Shown here: positions 32,142 to 40,255 of the stretch, piece after piece
How the letters are laid out: each line of letters opens with the position of its first letter
Position numbering within the stretch: the first letter of the stretch is position 1
Origin: Dyella sp. OK004
GTDB lineage: Bacteria; Pseudomonadota; Gammaproteobacteria; Xanthomonadales; Rhodanobacteraceae
Direction: 5' to 3'
Assembly (NCBI RefSeq): GCF_900114495.1
Contig: NZ_FOZI01000006.1
Location: forward strand, 62,001 to 126,000
DNA: 64,000 nt
Position numbers and translations under genes: made by a program
The notes under the pieces: generated by a model
What the model was told of the DNA's origin: nothing
The model's input: only the letters and a program-made list of their open reading frames with translations
Databases searched by the model: none

Positions 32142-33260
32142 TCAGCGCGGCACGCGGTAACCGCCTGGGACGCCGTATGGGCTCAGCGTGATTTGCCATA
32201 GCTGGTCGCGGCGGCTGCGGAATACTGCGGCGGACACGCCGAGATAGAAATGCCACATACGCTGGAACCGGTTGTCGTAGCACTCCGACAGCGCCGGCCA
32301 GCCCGCGTCGAAGTTGGCGCGCCAGGCCATCAGGGTGCAGTCGTAGTCCGCGCCGAAGTTGTGCCAGTCCTCCACCACGAACAAATCCTGCAGGGCTTCG
32401 GCGACTTGCTGCGCCGAAGGGATCATCGAGTTGGGGAAAATGTATTTCTCGATCCACGGATCGGGCCGCGACGGCGTGCTGTTGCTGCCGATGCTATGCA
32501 GCACGAACAGGCCATCTTCCTTTAGGCACCGGCGCGCCACTTCAAAGTAGCGGCGATAATTGAGTGCGCCGACGTGTTCGAACATACCGATGGAGAAGAT
32601 CGCGTCGAATGGTTCGTCCAGCTCGCGGTAATCCTGCAGGCGGATATCGATCGGCAGGCTGGTGCAGAGCTCACGCGCGAACTCGGCCTGTTCCTGCGAC
32701 ACGGTGACGCCCACGCCTTCGATGCCATAACGCTCGGCGGCGAACTTGAGTGCTTCGCCCCAGCCGCAGCCGATGTCGAGCACACGCTGTCCTGGTCGCA
32801 GGCGCAGCTTGCGGCAGATCAGGTCGAGCTTGGCGACCTGGGCGTCATCGAGACTCTTGACTTCCGCCCAGTAACCGCAGGAATAGACCAGCCGCTTGCC
32901 CAGCATGGCCTGGAACAGGTCGTTGCCGAGGTCGTAGTGCGCGCGGCCGATCTCGAAGGCGTGCTCGCCGCGCTGCAGATTGACGAAGCGGGCTTTGAGA
33001 TGGGTCAGCAGGGTATCGAGGGTTTTCAGTTCCTGGTCGATATGCGACGACAGCAGGCGGGTGAACAGGCCGGGCAGGTCGTCGGCGTCCCACCAGCCGT
33101 CCATGTAGGCCTCGCCGAGGCCGAGCGAGCCGTGGGCGAAAACACGGGCATAAAGGCGATCGTCGTGCACGCGCAAATCGGTGGGAGCGTCGCCGTCGAT
33201 ATGGATGCCGGCGAGTTCAAGCAGGGCGGTGGCGCGTTGCTTCAGTGAATCCCGATTCAT
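32142..33260 (-). CDS. cfa: cyclopropane-fatty-acyl-phospholipid synthase
   Basis: Adds a methylene bridge from SAM across double bonds of membrane phospholipid acyl chains, usually under stress. The 372 residues contain the N-terminal lipid-binding part, HYDLGNDLFQAML, YSCGYW, the SAM motif VLDIGCGWGEAL, ISIGMFEHVG-type block and the C-terminal FHLYLGV-like end. It is slightly shorter than E. coli Cfa (382). It lies 29 bases downstream of the DUF190 gene, so it may be cotranscribed with crcB. Confidence 0.95.
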   Translation of the reverse strand: MNRDSLKQRATALLELAGIHIDGDAPTDLRVHDDRLYARVFAHGSLGLGEAYMDGWWDADDLPGLFTRLLSSHIDQELKTLDTLLTHLKARFVNLQRGEHAFEIGRAHYDLGNDLFQAMLGKRLVYSCGYWAEVKSLDDAQVAKLDLICRKLRLRPGQRVLDIGCGWGEALKFAAERYGIEGVGVTVSQEQAEFARELCTSLPIDIRLQDYRELDEPFDAIFSIGMFEHVGALNYRRYFEVARRCLKEDGLFVLHSIGSNSTPSRPDPWIEKYIFPNSMIPSAQQVAEALQDLFVVEDWHNFGADYDCTLMAWRANFDAGWPALSECYDNRFQRMWHFYLGVSAAVFRSRRDQLWQITLSPYGVPGGYRVPR

Positions 33261-33289
33261 GCGTACCTCTTGTAGCGGCTTGAAACGAC

Positions 33290-33628
33290 TCAGCGGTTGC
33301 CGAGCACCTCAAAGCTTGCCGGCGCGGATGCATAGACCGTGTCGACGCCGGCGGTGCGCATGGTCTCCACCAGTTGCGCGGCCTGCGCCTCGCTGAGCAG
33401 AAATTCCACCTTGACCGGCAGGTCGTCGGCTAGCTCGAAGAATTGTTCTTCGTGCAGTACGCCGTGCCTGCCATAGCCGGCGATGGCACGGAATACCGAG
33501 CCGCCGCCAATGCCGTGTTTCTTGGCGTGCTCCAGCAGCCATTCGGAAACCAGCATGCCGTCATGCCGGGCGCGCAAGTGGCAGTAGAAGCTCAGCAAAC
33601 GGCCCTGTTGGATGGTGTCCTGGGTCAT
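33290..33628 (-). CDS. DUF190 family protein, crcB-associated
   Basis: A 112-residue small alpha/beta protein of DUF190: LLSFYCHLRARHDG, HAKKHGIGGGSVFRAIAGYG and PVKVEFLLSEAQAAQLVETM. The fold resembles PII-like proteins, and genes of this family commonly sit beside crcB, so a regulatory or accessory role in fluoride efflux is inferred. AAGGAA precedes ATG 33628, 14 bases after crcB. Confidence 0.88.
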   Translation of the reverse strand: MTQDTIQQGRLLSFYCHLRARHDGMLVSEWLLEHAKKHGIGGGSVFRAIAGYGRHGVLHEEQFFELADDLPVKVEFLLSEAQAAQLVETMRTAGVDTVYASAPASFEVLGNR

Positions 33629-33642
33629 GGCGTTTCCTTAGT

Positions 33643-34029
33643 TCAACTGCGCAGCAGGACGCGAGTGATCGCGATGCCGACTACCGTCATGGCGATGGAG
33701 CCGGCCAGATGCAAGGTCACGTGGCCGGCAAACCACAGGTACTGCTGGCGCAGTAACAGGGTGGTCGATTCGGCCGAGAAGGTGGAGAACGTAGTGAGGC
33801 CGCCGAGAAAGCCGGTGGCCACGAACAAGCGCAGCTCGGGTGGCAGCGTCTGGAAATGATCGAACACGCCCAGGACGCCGCCCATCAGAAAGCCGCCGAG
33901 CAGGTTGGCGGCGAGCGTGCCTAGGGGCAGGGTGGGGAACAGGGGGTTGAGCAGCAAGCCGAGCAGCCAGCGCAGCCAGCAGCCAAGCGCGCCGCCAATG
34001 CCGACGACCAGGAATCCGGTATAGCCCAC
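33643..34029 (-). CDS. crcB: fluoride ion channel CrcB/Fluc
   Basis: A 128-residue four-helix membrane protein that dimerises into a fluoride-selective channel and lowers cytosolic fluoride. Signature residues: GGALGCWLRW, GTLAANLLGGFLMG (pore Asn), FVATGFLGGLTTFSTFSAE (Phe box and Na site). I prefer GTG 34027-34029, placed 9 bases after AGGAG; TTG 34033-34035 has a too-short spacing. A fluoride riboswitch lies directly upstream (34107-34174), confirming the role. Confidence 0.93.
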   Translation of the reverse strand: MGYTGFLVVGIGGALGCWLRWLLGLLLNPLFPTLPLGTLAANLLGGFLMGGVLGVFDHFQTLPPELRLFVATGFLGGLTTFSTFSAESTTLLLRQQYLWFAGHVTLHLAGSIAMTVVGIAITRVLLRS

Positions 34030-34071
34030 GAGCAAGGTCTCCTTTCAGGGGGATCCGGGCCCCGTGGGAAA

Positions 34072-34085
34072 CAGGCACGTGCCTG
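34072..34085 (-). promoter_or_regulatory. palindrome in crcB expression platform
   Basis: CAGGCACGTGCCTG is a perfect 14-base dyad between the riboswitch and crcB. Its GCAGGCA side (34081-34087 region) can also pair with the TGCCTGC at the aptamer 3' end, so it could switch between an aptamer-disrupting and an isolated hairpin. No U-tract follows, suggesting translational control. Inferred from pairing. Confidence 0.5.
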
Positions 34086-34106
34086 CGCCCCGGCGAGACC
34101 GGTGGT

Positions 34107-34174
34107 GCAGGCATCATCAACCCGAAGGTGGTTTGTTCCAGTGGTGCCAGGAACGGGAGGCATGCCATCTCCCT
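34107..34174 (-). promoter_or_regulatory. fluoride riboswitch (crcB motif)
   Basis: On the minus strand the motif reads GGGAGATGGCATGCCTCCC, an inserted GTTCC..GGAAC hairpin, then AAACC-ACC-TTCG-GGT-TGATGATGCCTGC. This matches the crcB RNA consensus: a first stem closing GATGGCAT, the GGCAT/ATGCC pseudoknot, the AAACC strand and the short stem before TGATGATGCC. It binds fluoride and should turn on crcB and whatever is cotranscribed. Confidence 0.92.
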
Positions 34175-34182
34175 GCCGGGCC

Positions 34183-34213
34183 ATGCTAGCCGATGCATGT
34201 GTGGACACGCCAA
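34183..34213 (-). promoter_or_regulatory. candidate crcB promoter
   Basis: Minus strand TTGGCG (34213-34208) and TAGCAT (34188-34183), each 4 of 6 to consensus, with a 19-base spacer. The predicted start near 34176 would begin the transcript exactly at the riboswitch 5' end, which supports the call despite the long spacer. Confidence 0.45.
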
Positions 34214-34243
34214 CTGGCACAGAGCTGCGCCACAGAAGCGCTC

Positions 34244-34249
34244 TATACT
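34244..34249 (+). promoter_or_regulatory. candidate -10 for the Bcr/CflA transporter gene
   Basis: TATACT lies 31 bases upstream of the transporter ATG, leaving a leader of about 24 bases. No -35 of quality is visible at normal spacing. It is divergent from the crcB promoter. Confidence 0.35.
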
Positions 34250-34279
34250 CGCGGCTCCGCGCCGCTCCGTTGCCCCGCC

Positions 34280-35548
34280 ATGACGCCCTCTTTTCGCCCC
34301 GTGCGGCGCAGCTTGCCCTGGCTGCTCGCCGGTCTGTCAATGATCGGCCCGTTCTCGATCGACGCGGTGTTTCCCGCCTTCCCGTTGATCGGCAGCGACT
34401 TCCGCGTGGACAGCGCCGAATTGCAGCAGTTGATCAGCGTGTACCTGCTGACCTATGCGGTGATGAGCCTGTTCCATGGCGCCATTTCGGACGCGATAGG
34501 CCGCAAGCCGGTGATCGTGACCGGCATCCTGGTCTATGCGCTGGCATCGGCGGGCGCGGCGTTGTCCACCTCCTACACCATGTTGCTCGCCTGCCGCGCC
34601 TTGCAGGGTGCCTGCGCCGGCGCCGGCTTGGTAGTGGGGCGTGCGATCGTGCGCGACAGTCTGGAGGGCGCGGCGGCCCAGCAGATGATGTCGCGCGTGA
34701 TGATGATCTTCAGCATCGCGCCGGTGATCGCGCCGATGATGGGCGCGCAGATGCTGTTTCTGGATGGCTGGCACGGCATCTTCTGGGTGTTGATGGGCTT
34801 CACGCTGATGCTCGGCGGCGCGCTGATCCTGTATCTCGATGAGACCCATCCGCCTGCGCAGCGCACGGTGTTCGCGCCGCGCAGTCTGCTGGCGGGCTAT
34901 GTGAGTTTTGGTCGCGACAAGCCGTTCTGGCCGCTGCTGATTTCTGTTTCGGTAAATTTCGCGGGGCTGTTCCTGTACATCTCCTCGGCGCCGCACATCA
35001 TCCGCGAGTTGCTGCATTTGTCCGCGCAGGGATTTCCCTGGCTGTTCATGCCTGTGGTGATCGGTCTGGTGGTGGGGGCGTGGCTTTCGGGCCGACTGGC
35101 CAGCCGACGCAGCGTGGCCTTCACGGTGAATCTGGGTTACGCCTCGTTGCTCTCTGCCTGCGCATTGCATCTGTTGCTGGCGCTGGTCTTGCCGCGGCCC
35201 ATGCTGCCCTGGTCGATGCTGCCGCTGGTGCTGCATGGTGTTGGTGTGCAGCTGGCGTTTCCCACCTTGACGCTGCTGTTGCTGGATCGCTTTCCGCACC
35301 AGCGTGGTGGCGCTTCATCGGTGCAGGCTTTCTGTAGCCTGATGTTGTGCAGCGTTGTGGCGGGCGTGCTATCGCCCATGCTGTCGGGCCACATGCTTTA
35401 CCTCGCGCTGGGGGCGACGATGCTGACGGTGATCGGCTGGCTGGCCTGGCGCTGGTATCAACGCACTACACAGCGCCCGCTGGCGCGTGAACGAGAAGTG
35501 CCGGGCGTAGAGGAAGCATTCGAGACGGAGCTTGCCGAGCCGCGCTAA
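34280..35548 (+). CDS. Bcr/CflA family drug-resistance MFS transporter
   Basis: A 422-residue, twelve-helix proton antiporter. The MFS loop 2-3 motif is SDAIGRKPVIVTGI and the motif C-like helix follows (ACRALQGACAGAGLVVGRAIVRD), typical of the Bcr/CflA (DHA1) group that exports bicyclomycin, chloramphenicol or sulfonamides and in some cases cysteine. Substrate unknown here. The ATG at 34280 was chosen as the first after a TATACT -10; the 12 helices start at about residue 12. It is divergent from the crcB transcript. Confidence 0.9.
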   Translation: MTPSFRPVRRSLPWLLAGLSMIGPFSIDAVFPAFPLIGSDFRVDSAELQQLISVYLLTYAVMSLFHGAISDAIGRKPVIVTGILVYALASAGAALSTSYTMLLACRALQGACAGAGLVVGRAIVRDSLEGAAAQQMMSRVMMIFSIAPVIAPMMGAQMLFLDGWHGIFWVLMGFTLMLGGALILYLDETHPPAQRTVFAPRSLLAGYVSFGRDKPFWPLLISVSVNFAGLFLYISSAPHIIRELLHLSAQGFPWLFMPVVIGLVVGAWLSGRLASRRSVAFTVNLGYASLLSACALHLLLALVLPRPMLPWSMLPLVLHGVGVQLAFPTLTLLLLDRFPHQRGGASSVQAFCSLMLCSVVAGVLSPMLSGHMLYLALGATMLTVIGWLAWRWYQRTTQRPLAREREVPGVEEAFETELAEPR

Positions 35549-35570
35549 CGCGGCGAAAGCGAGTGCAGGT

Positions 35571-36074
35571 TCAAGCGAAGATCGGCCGACCTTGCTCGTC
35601 CAGCATTTGCCGTGCGATGAGCCAGTGTCGGGCGTTCTCCGCGTCCTCGTCGAACCAGGCGCGGGTGGAGCCTAGGCGGAAGGAATAGCCCCAGGCATCC
35701 ATATCGGCCATCAGGCGCTCGCGGCCGACACCGGACAGTTCGTCGGCGAGCACGATCTGCAGATAGCAGGTGGCGTCTTCTTCGTCGACGGAATCGGTGG
35801 CATCGGTGTGCACCTCCGCGCGGCGTTCCGGAGGCAGCACGATCAGATGGCCGGCTTCGTGCAGCAGGGAATGCACGGGAGTATCGCTGCGCGCGTACAC
35901 GGTGCTGCCGATGATGCCGGCTTCCTCGTCACCCCAGAAACTGCCAGGGATCGACTGGCCATCGGGCACGCACTGCAGGCTCAGGCCGTAGCGGGCGAGC
36001 AGGGTACGTGCAGCGTCTTCGTCGATATCGGCCAGCCGCGTGACGTGCGGGATGTCGGGGCTTGGTGCTTGCAT
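35571..36074 (-). CDS. putative zincin-like protein with HEAGH motif, unknown function
   Basis: A 167-residue soluble protein with a HExxH motif (HSLLHEAGHLIVLPP; His72, Glu73, His76) followed by Asp/Glu-rich sequence (DSVDEEDATCYLQIVLADEL) that could give a third ligand, in the style of small ImmA/IrrE-like or gluzincin folds. No signal peptide is seen. It starts 13 bases past the minE terminator hairpin, so it depends on read-through from minCDE or on a promoter within minE. I do not recognise its family; proteolytic activity is a hypothesis. Confidence 0.65.
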   Translation of the reverse strand: MQAPSPDIPHVTRLADIDEDAARTLLARYGLSLQCVPDGQSIPGSFWGDEEAGIIGSTVYARSDTPVHSLLHEAGHLIVLPPERRAEVHTDATDSVDEEDATCYLQIVLADELSGVGRERLMADMDAWGYSFRLGSTRAWFDEDAENARHWLIARQMLDEQGRPIFA

Positions 36075-36087
36075 GGGTCAACAAACA

Positions 36088-36112
36088 GACGGCGGGCTTT
36101 GGGCCCGCCGTC
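36088..36112 (-). terminator. terminator after minE
   Basis: A perfect 10-bp stem (GACGGCGGGC / GCCCGCCGTC) with a 5-base loop, 5 bases past the minE stop; the minus strand continues TGTTTGTTG. It probably ends the min transcript, perhaps partially, as the HEAGH gene begins 13 bases later. Confidence 0.65.
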
Positions 36113-36116
36113 GGCG

Positions 36117-36401
36117 TCAGCTGGTGGCGGGCGCCGCCGAGCCGGGCTTGTTGCCCTCCGGCAGCGCGACCGAGAGTTCAAGCACTTCATGTCCACTGTC
36201 GCGTTCGAGATTGATGCTGATGGCATCGAGGTCGACGTGGACGTATTTCTTGATGACTTCGAGCAGCTCATTGCGCAGTAGCGGGAGGTAATCCGGCGCA
36301 CCACGGGTGGAGCGTTCCTGCGCCACGATGATGCGCAGGCGTTCCTTGGCGACCGTGGCGGTGGGTTCCGGCCTGCGCTTCAGGAAATCAAGAATACCCA
36401 T
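36117..36401 (-). CDS. minE: cell division topological specificity factor MinE
   Basis: Drives pole-to-pole oscillation of MinCD by stimulating MinD ATPase at the membrane. The 94 residues show [10 protein letters not shown] (amphipathic membrane helix), [14 protein letters not shown] (MinD-binding) and the dimer domain [20 protein letters not shown]. The ATG at 36399-36401 is 9 bases after GGAGG and 5 bases after the minD stop; a TTG 9 bases earlier is less likely. Last gene of the minC-minD-minE operon. Confidence 0.95.
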   Translation of the reverse strand: MGILDFLKRRPEPTATVAKERLRIIVAQERSTRGAPDYLPLLRNELLEVIKKYVHVDLDAISINLERDSGHEVLELSVALPEGNKPGSAAPATS

Positions 36402-36406
36402 CGCGA

Positions 36407-37222
36407 TCAACCTCCGAATACGCGCTGGAAGAAGCCCTTTTTCTGCACATCAAGGAAGCGCAGGGCACGTTCTTCACCGAGGATGCGGGCTACGGTGTCG
36501 CTGTAGGCCTGACCGGCGAAGGAATTCTCGTCAAGGATCACCGGCACGCCGGAGTTGGATGCGGCCAACACGTTTTCCGATTCCGGAATGACGCCGACCA
36601 CATTGATGCCGAGGATTTCTTCCACGTCCTTCACGCTGAGCATTTCGCCCACGGCGACGCGGGCCGGGTTGTAGCGGGTCAGCAGCAGGTGCTGCTTGAT
36701 CGCGCCGTCACCGCGCTCGGCGCGACGGGTTTTGCTGGCGAGCAGGCCGAGGATGCGGTCGGAGTCGCGCACGGAGGAAACCTCCGGGTTGACCACCACC
36801 ACGGCGTGGTCGGCGAAGTACATCGCCAGGTGCGCACCCTTCTCGATGCCGGCGGGCGAATCGCACACGACGTAGTCGAAGCCCTCATCCGACAGGCCGT
36901 CGAGCACTTTCTCCACGCCTTCCTGGGTCAGCGCGTCCTTGTCGCGGGTCTGGCTGGCCGCCAGCACATAAAGGGTTTCGTAGCGCTTGTCCTTGATCAG
37001 CGCCTGCTTGAGCGTGGCTTCGCTGTGCACGACGTTGACGAAGTCGTACACCACGCGGCGTTCGCAACCCATGATCAGGTCGAGGTTGCGCAGGCCCACG
37101 TCGAAGTCGATCACGGCGACTTTCTTGCCAGCCATGGCCAGGCCGGTGGCGAGGGAAGCACTAGTTGTGGTTTTGCCCACGCCACCTTTGCCCGAGGTGA
37201 CAACGATGATCTCAGCAGTCAA
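36407..37222 (-). CDS. minD: septum site-determining ATPase MinD
   Basis: Membrane-cycling ATPase that recruits MinC to block division near the poles. The deviant Walker A motif [13 protein letters not shown] is at residues 10-22, the switch region [14 protein letters not shown] near 41 and [11 protein letters not shown] near 120; the C-terminal VFGG and preceding VQKKGFFQR form the membrane-targeting helix. 271 residues is standard. It follows minC by 54 bases. Confidence 0.97.
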   Translation of the reverse strand: MTAEIIVVTSGKGGVGKTTTSASLATGLAMAGKKVAVIDFDVGLRNLDLIMGCERRVVYDFVNVVHSEATLKQALIKDKRYETLYVLAASQTRDKDALTQEGVEKVLDGLSDEGFDYVVCDSPAGIEKGAHLAMYFADHAVVVVNPEVSSVRDSDRILGLLASKTRRAERGDGAIKQHLLLTRYNPARVAVGEMLSVKDVEEILGINVVGVIPESENVLAASNSGVPVILDENSFAGQAYSDTVARILGEERALRFLDVQKKGFFQRVFGG

Positions 37223-37276
37223 GGGCTCATCTCCGCATATGTTCTTGTAGTAGTGATCGTTCAGAGCTCTGAGAAA

Positions 37277-38077
37277 TCAGAGCTTGGCAATAAGCAATTT
37301 CTCACCTTCGAGCCAGCATTGCACAGACTGGCCCTCAAGGTCCTTTGGTATTTGTTCAAACACGCGGTAATGGCCGGCGATGGCCACCAGCTCCGCGCGA
37401 AAATCGGATACGTAAATGCGTGCCTTGGTATCGCCCTGCGCGCCAGCCATGGCGCGACCGCGCAGGCCGCCATAGATATGGATGCTGCCGTCGGCGATTA
37501 CTTCCGCACCATTGGCCACGGCGCCGGTGATCACCAGATCGCGATCACGCGCATAGATCTGCTGACCGGAGCGCACGGTGCCGTCGTGGTACTGCGCGCC
37601 GAGCAGGTTGCCGGGCGCGGTGTCGGCAAGCACCGGCTCACGCACGATCGGCTCCGCACGCTTTGCGGGCTCGGCTGCCGGGGCGGGAGCAGGCGTCGCC
37701 GCTGGCGCCGGCGGCGCGATGCTGCCGCCATCGGCGGGCTCGTAGGCCGCGCGGAACTTGGCGATCAGCGGCAGACCCATCCGGCGCGACAGTGCTTCAG
37801 TCTCGCTGGTGCCGTAGGCCAGCCCTACGGGCAGCATGCCGGCGCTGCGTATGGCTTCCAGCAGGGCGTCGACCGTGCCGTCGTCCGGCAGATCGAGCAA
37901 ATGACTCAGGTCCAGCACCACGGCGGCGCGGGAAAACAGTTGCGGCGCGGCGCGGACGCGACGTTCTAGCTCTTCGGCCAGCGCGGCGGCGTCGACACGG
38001 CGCACGCGCACGCAGGCAATTCCGACCTGGCCAAAGCGCAGGTCGCAGGCATCAGTAGTATCCATTCGGGCATTCAC
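37277..38077 (-). CDS. minC: septum site-determining protein MinC
   Basis: FtsZ assembly inhibitor positioned by MinD. The 266 residues have the N-terminal MinC_N domain (to about 110), a Pro/Ala linker (about 125-150) and the right-handed beta-helix C-domain (DRDLVITGAVANGAEVIADG, GLRGRAMAGAQGD). It starts with GTG 38077, overlapping the GNAT stop (GTGA); ATG four codons later is possible. Linker length is at the long end for the family. Confidence 0.94.
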   Translation of the reverse strand: MNARMDTTDACDLRFGQVGIACVRVRRVDAAALAEELERRVRAAPQLFSRAAVVLDLSHLLDLPDDGTVDALLEAIRSAGMLPVGLAYGTSETEALSRRMGLPLIAKFRAAYEPADGGSIAPPAPAATPAPAPAAEPAKRAEPIVREPVLADTAPGNLLGAQYHDGTVRSGQQIYARDRDLVITGAVANGAEVIADGSIHIYGGLRGRAMAGAQGDTKARIYVSDFRAELVAIAGHYRVFEQIPKDLEGQSVQCWLEGEKLLIAKL

Positions 38078-38694
38078 GAGTGCCGTTCTCCGGCGAGACG
38101 GCGCTGGGGGGAGTCATCATTGAAAGGGCGTGGGCGCTCGGCCAGCCACGGCACATCGGGCAGGCCGCCGCGGTCGAGGTAGGTTTCGCGCACATAAGCG
38201 TAGCTAGGCAGGTCCTTGGCCAACAGACTCACCTGCGGACCGCTTTCACCCATGCGCTGCTGGCCGACTTCCTGGAAGCCGTAGGTGCCGTGGAACAGCA
38301 CCACCACGTCGTCGCGCGGTTCCAGGAACACCTCGCAGGTGAGCAGCGGCACGCGTACTTCGGCGTAACTGTTCACATCGCAATAGAAGATGCGGCCCAG
38401 GCCATGGCGGCGATAGGCATTCGCGATCACGATGCGGTCGATGTAGACGAACTGCGGATAGTGAGCGCTGAACCAGCAGTAGTTGGGGCTTTCGTAATTG
38501 CTGCCTTCGCGCATGGCGATCAGGAAACCGGCGAGGTGACCGTCGATTTCGGCGACGCGAAAGTAGTCGGCGTGCTCGTAGAAGTAGCGCAGCTGCGCGG
38601 CGTCCAGGGCGAGGATGGTGCGGCCGGCGGCGTTGTTGAGCGCCAGTACGGCATCCAGGTCGTGCTCGCGCACGTCGCGGATGGCAAGGGCCAT
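38074..38694 (-). CDS. GNAT family N-acetyltransferase
   Basis: A 206-residue GNAT protein from ATG 38692-38694, preceded by [26 protein letters not shown] is the acetyl-CoA binding strand-loop (QxxGxG-like: RRHGLGR) and LTCEVFLEPRDDVVVLFHGTYGFQEVGQQ the late fold, as in enzymes with a GNAT domain of the FR47 or peptide-acetylating type. The acceptor is unknown. Its stop overlaps the minC start, so it is translationally linked to the division-site genes; whether this is functional or merely genomic is unclear. Confidence 0.85.
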   Translation of the reverse strand: MALAIRDVREHDLDAVLALNNAAGRTILALDAAQLRYFYEHADYFRVAEIDGHLAGFLIAMREGSNYESPNYCWFSAHYPQFVYIDRIVIANAYRRHGLGRIFYCDVNSYAEVRVPLLTCEVFLEPRDDVVVLFHGTYGFQEVGQQRMGESGPQVSLLAKDLPSYAYVRETYLDRGGLPDVPWLAERPRPFNDDSPQRRLAGERHS

Positions 38695-38892
38695 TCGTTG
38701 CTCCGCAGTAGTGTTTCGAAGGAATAAGACCGACTGACGGCCCCGCGTTATGGAATGCATTATGACATGTGGCCGGGGCGCGCACATCACACGGCGCACC
38801 ATGTAAAAGCTTTGTAAAGCGCCAGGTGGCATGGCTTTCGGCAGGGGTAGGGCAATGACTTCTCACGCATTGCACCACGCTGGCGGGAGCCT

Positions 38893-40128
38893 ATGATGCC
38901 CTTCATGCGATGGTCCAATTTCAACCACATCCGGCTGCTACGGCTCACCGGGTTCTTTGCGTACCTGTGTTCGGGTACGCCCTTGATCACGAACTGGGCG
39001 GTAGAGCGCCTGGATCAGCTGCATCGTCCCAATTTTGCGTTGTTGCTCTGGACTTTGTTCTACCTGCTGTTCGGCGTGCTGTACCTGCTGCTGACCAGCA
39101 ATCTCGGTTCCCGGCGCAACCTGGGTGCGCGCTTGGTCGGGTTGGCCCTGATCACGGCATCGGCGCTGGCCGTGGGCTGGTACAGCCATAGCGGCCTGTC
39201 GGCGATCCTGATGGTGGTGTCGTCGGTGGTGCTGCCCTGGCTGGTGCCGTTCTGGCTGGGGGTAATCTGGATCGTGCTGCAGAACCTGGGTCTGGCGGTG
39301 ATCTTCTCCACCTTCCCCGAACTGCACTACAGCCTGCTGCTGGCGCTGTTGCAGGCCAGCATCTATATGGGCTTCTCAGCGGTGGGCTTCGTCGCCTCGA
39401 TGATCGCGAGCCAGCAGGCGGAAGAGCGCGAGGTGCAGCGGCGGCTCAATTCCGAGTTGCGCGCCACCCGAGCCCTGCTGGCCGAATCCACCCGTATCGC
39501 CGAACGCATGCGCATTGCGCGCGATCTGCATGACCTGATCGGCCACCACCTCACAGCGCTCAGCCTGAATCTGGAGGTGGCGAGCCATCTCTCGAATCCC
39601 GCGGCGGCCGATCATGTGCGCAAGGCGCAGGCCACTGCCAAGCATTTGCTGTCGGACGTGCGCGAGGTGGTCAGTGAGCTGCGCCAGGACGATGCGATCG
39701 ACCTGACCCAGGCCTTGCGCAGCCTGATCGAGGGCGTGCCCGGCCTGAATGTGCAGGTGGCGACCCCGCCGCGCTTCAGCGTGGAGGATCCGCGCCGCGC
39801 CCAGGTCCTATTGCGCTGTGCGCAGGAGATCATCACTAATACGGCGCGCCATGCGGGTGCGCGCAACCTGTGGCTGACCTTCGCCTACGATGAGGTCGGC
39901 GTGCTGCAGCTGCATGCGCGCGACGACGGGCGGGGTGCCGACCAGTTCAAGCCGGGCAACGGTCTGTCGGGTATGCGCGAGCGGCTGGCAGAGTTCGGCG
40001 GCACCGTGAACGTGGATACGGCGTCGGGGCAGGGGTTTGCGCTCAACGTGAGCCTGCCTTTGGGTGAAGCGACGGCATTGGCGCATGCGCCGTCGCGCTT
40101 CGAGCCCCCCGCGTTGAGCCTCTCGTGA
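38893..40128 (+). CDS. membrane sensor histidine kinase (HisKA_3, DesK/NarL-type)
   Basis: A 411-residue kinase with about six N-terminal membrane helices (residues 15-180) and no sizeable periplasmic domain, suggesting sensing within the membrane. The phosphoacceptor is His213 in RIARDLHDLIGHHLTAL, the HisKA_3 box. HATPase motifs follow: EIITNTARHAGARN (N box), DDGRGAD and GNGLSGMRERL (G box). The second ATG pair at 38893 has GGGAG upstream. Its partner regulator follows after 127 bases. Such intramembrane kinases often answer membrane fluidity or antibiotics, but the signal is unknown. Confidence 0.92.
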   Translation: MMPFMRWSNFNHIRLLRLTGFFAYLCSGTPLITNWAVERLDQLHRPNFALLLWTLFYLLFGVLYLLLTSNLGSRRNLGARLVGLALITASALAVGWYSHSGLSAILMVVSSVVLPWLVPFWLGVIWIVLQNLGLAVIFSTFPELHYSLLLALLQASIYMGFSAVGFVASMIASQQAEEREVQRRLNSELRATRALLAESTRIAERMRIARDLHDLIGHHLTALSLNLEVASHLSNPAAADHVRKAQATAKHLLSDVREVVSELRQDDAIDLTQALRSLIEGVPGLNVQVATPPRFSVEDPRRAQVLLRCAQEIITNTARHAGARNLWLTFAYDEVGVLQLHARDDGRGADQFKPGNGLSGMRERLAEFGGTVNVDTASGQGFALNVSLPLGEATALAHAPSRFEPPALSLS

Positions 40129-40255
40129 GCGGATGCCCCTTGCCTACGCTGCACGCCGCCACCATGCCAGAATGCGCAGGCTTGGATAGCCGCATCGTTT
40201 CCCCTGTAGCCCCTGGCCGTCGCGCCGGGGACCACAAACGTTTCGAGGATCCGCG

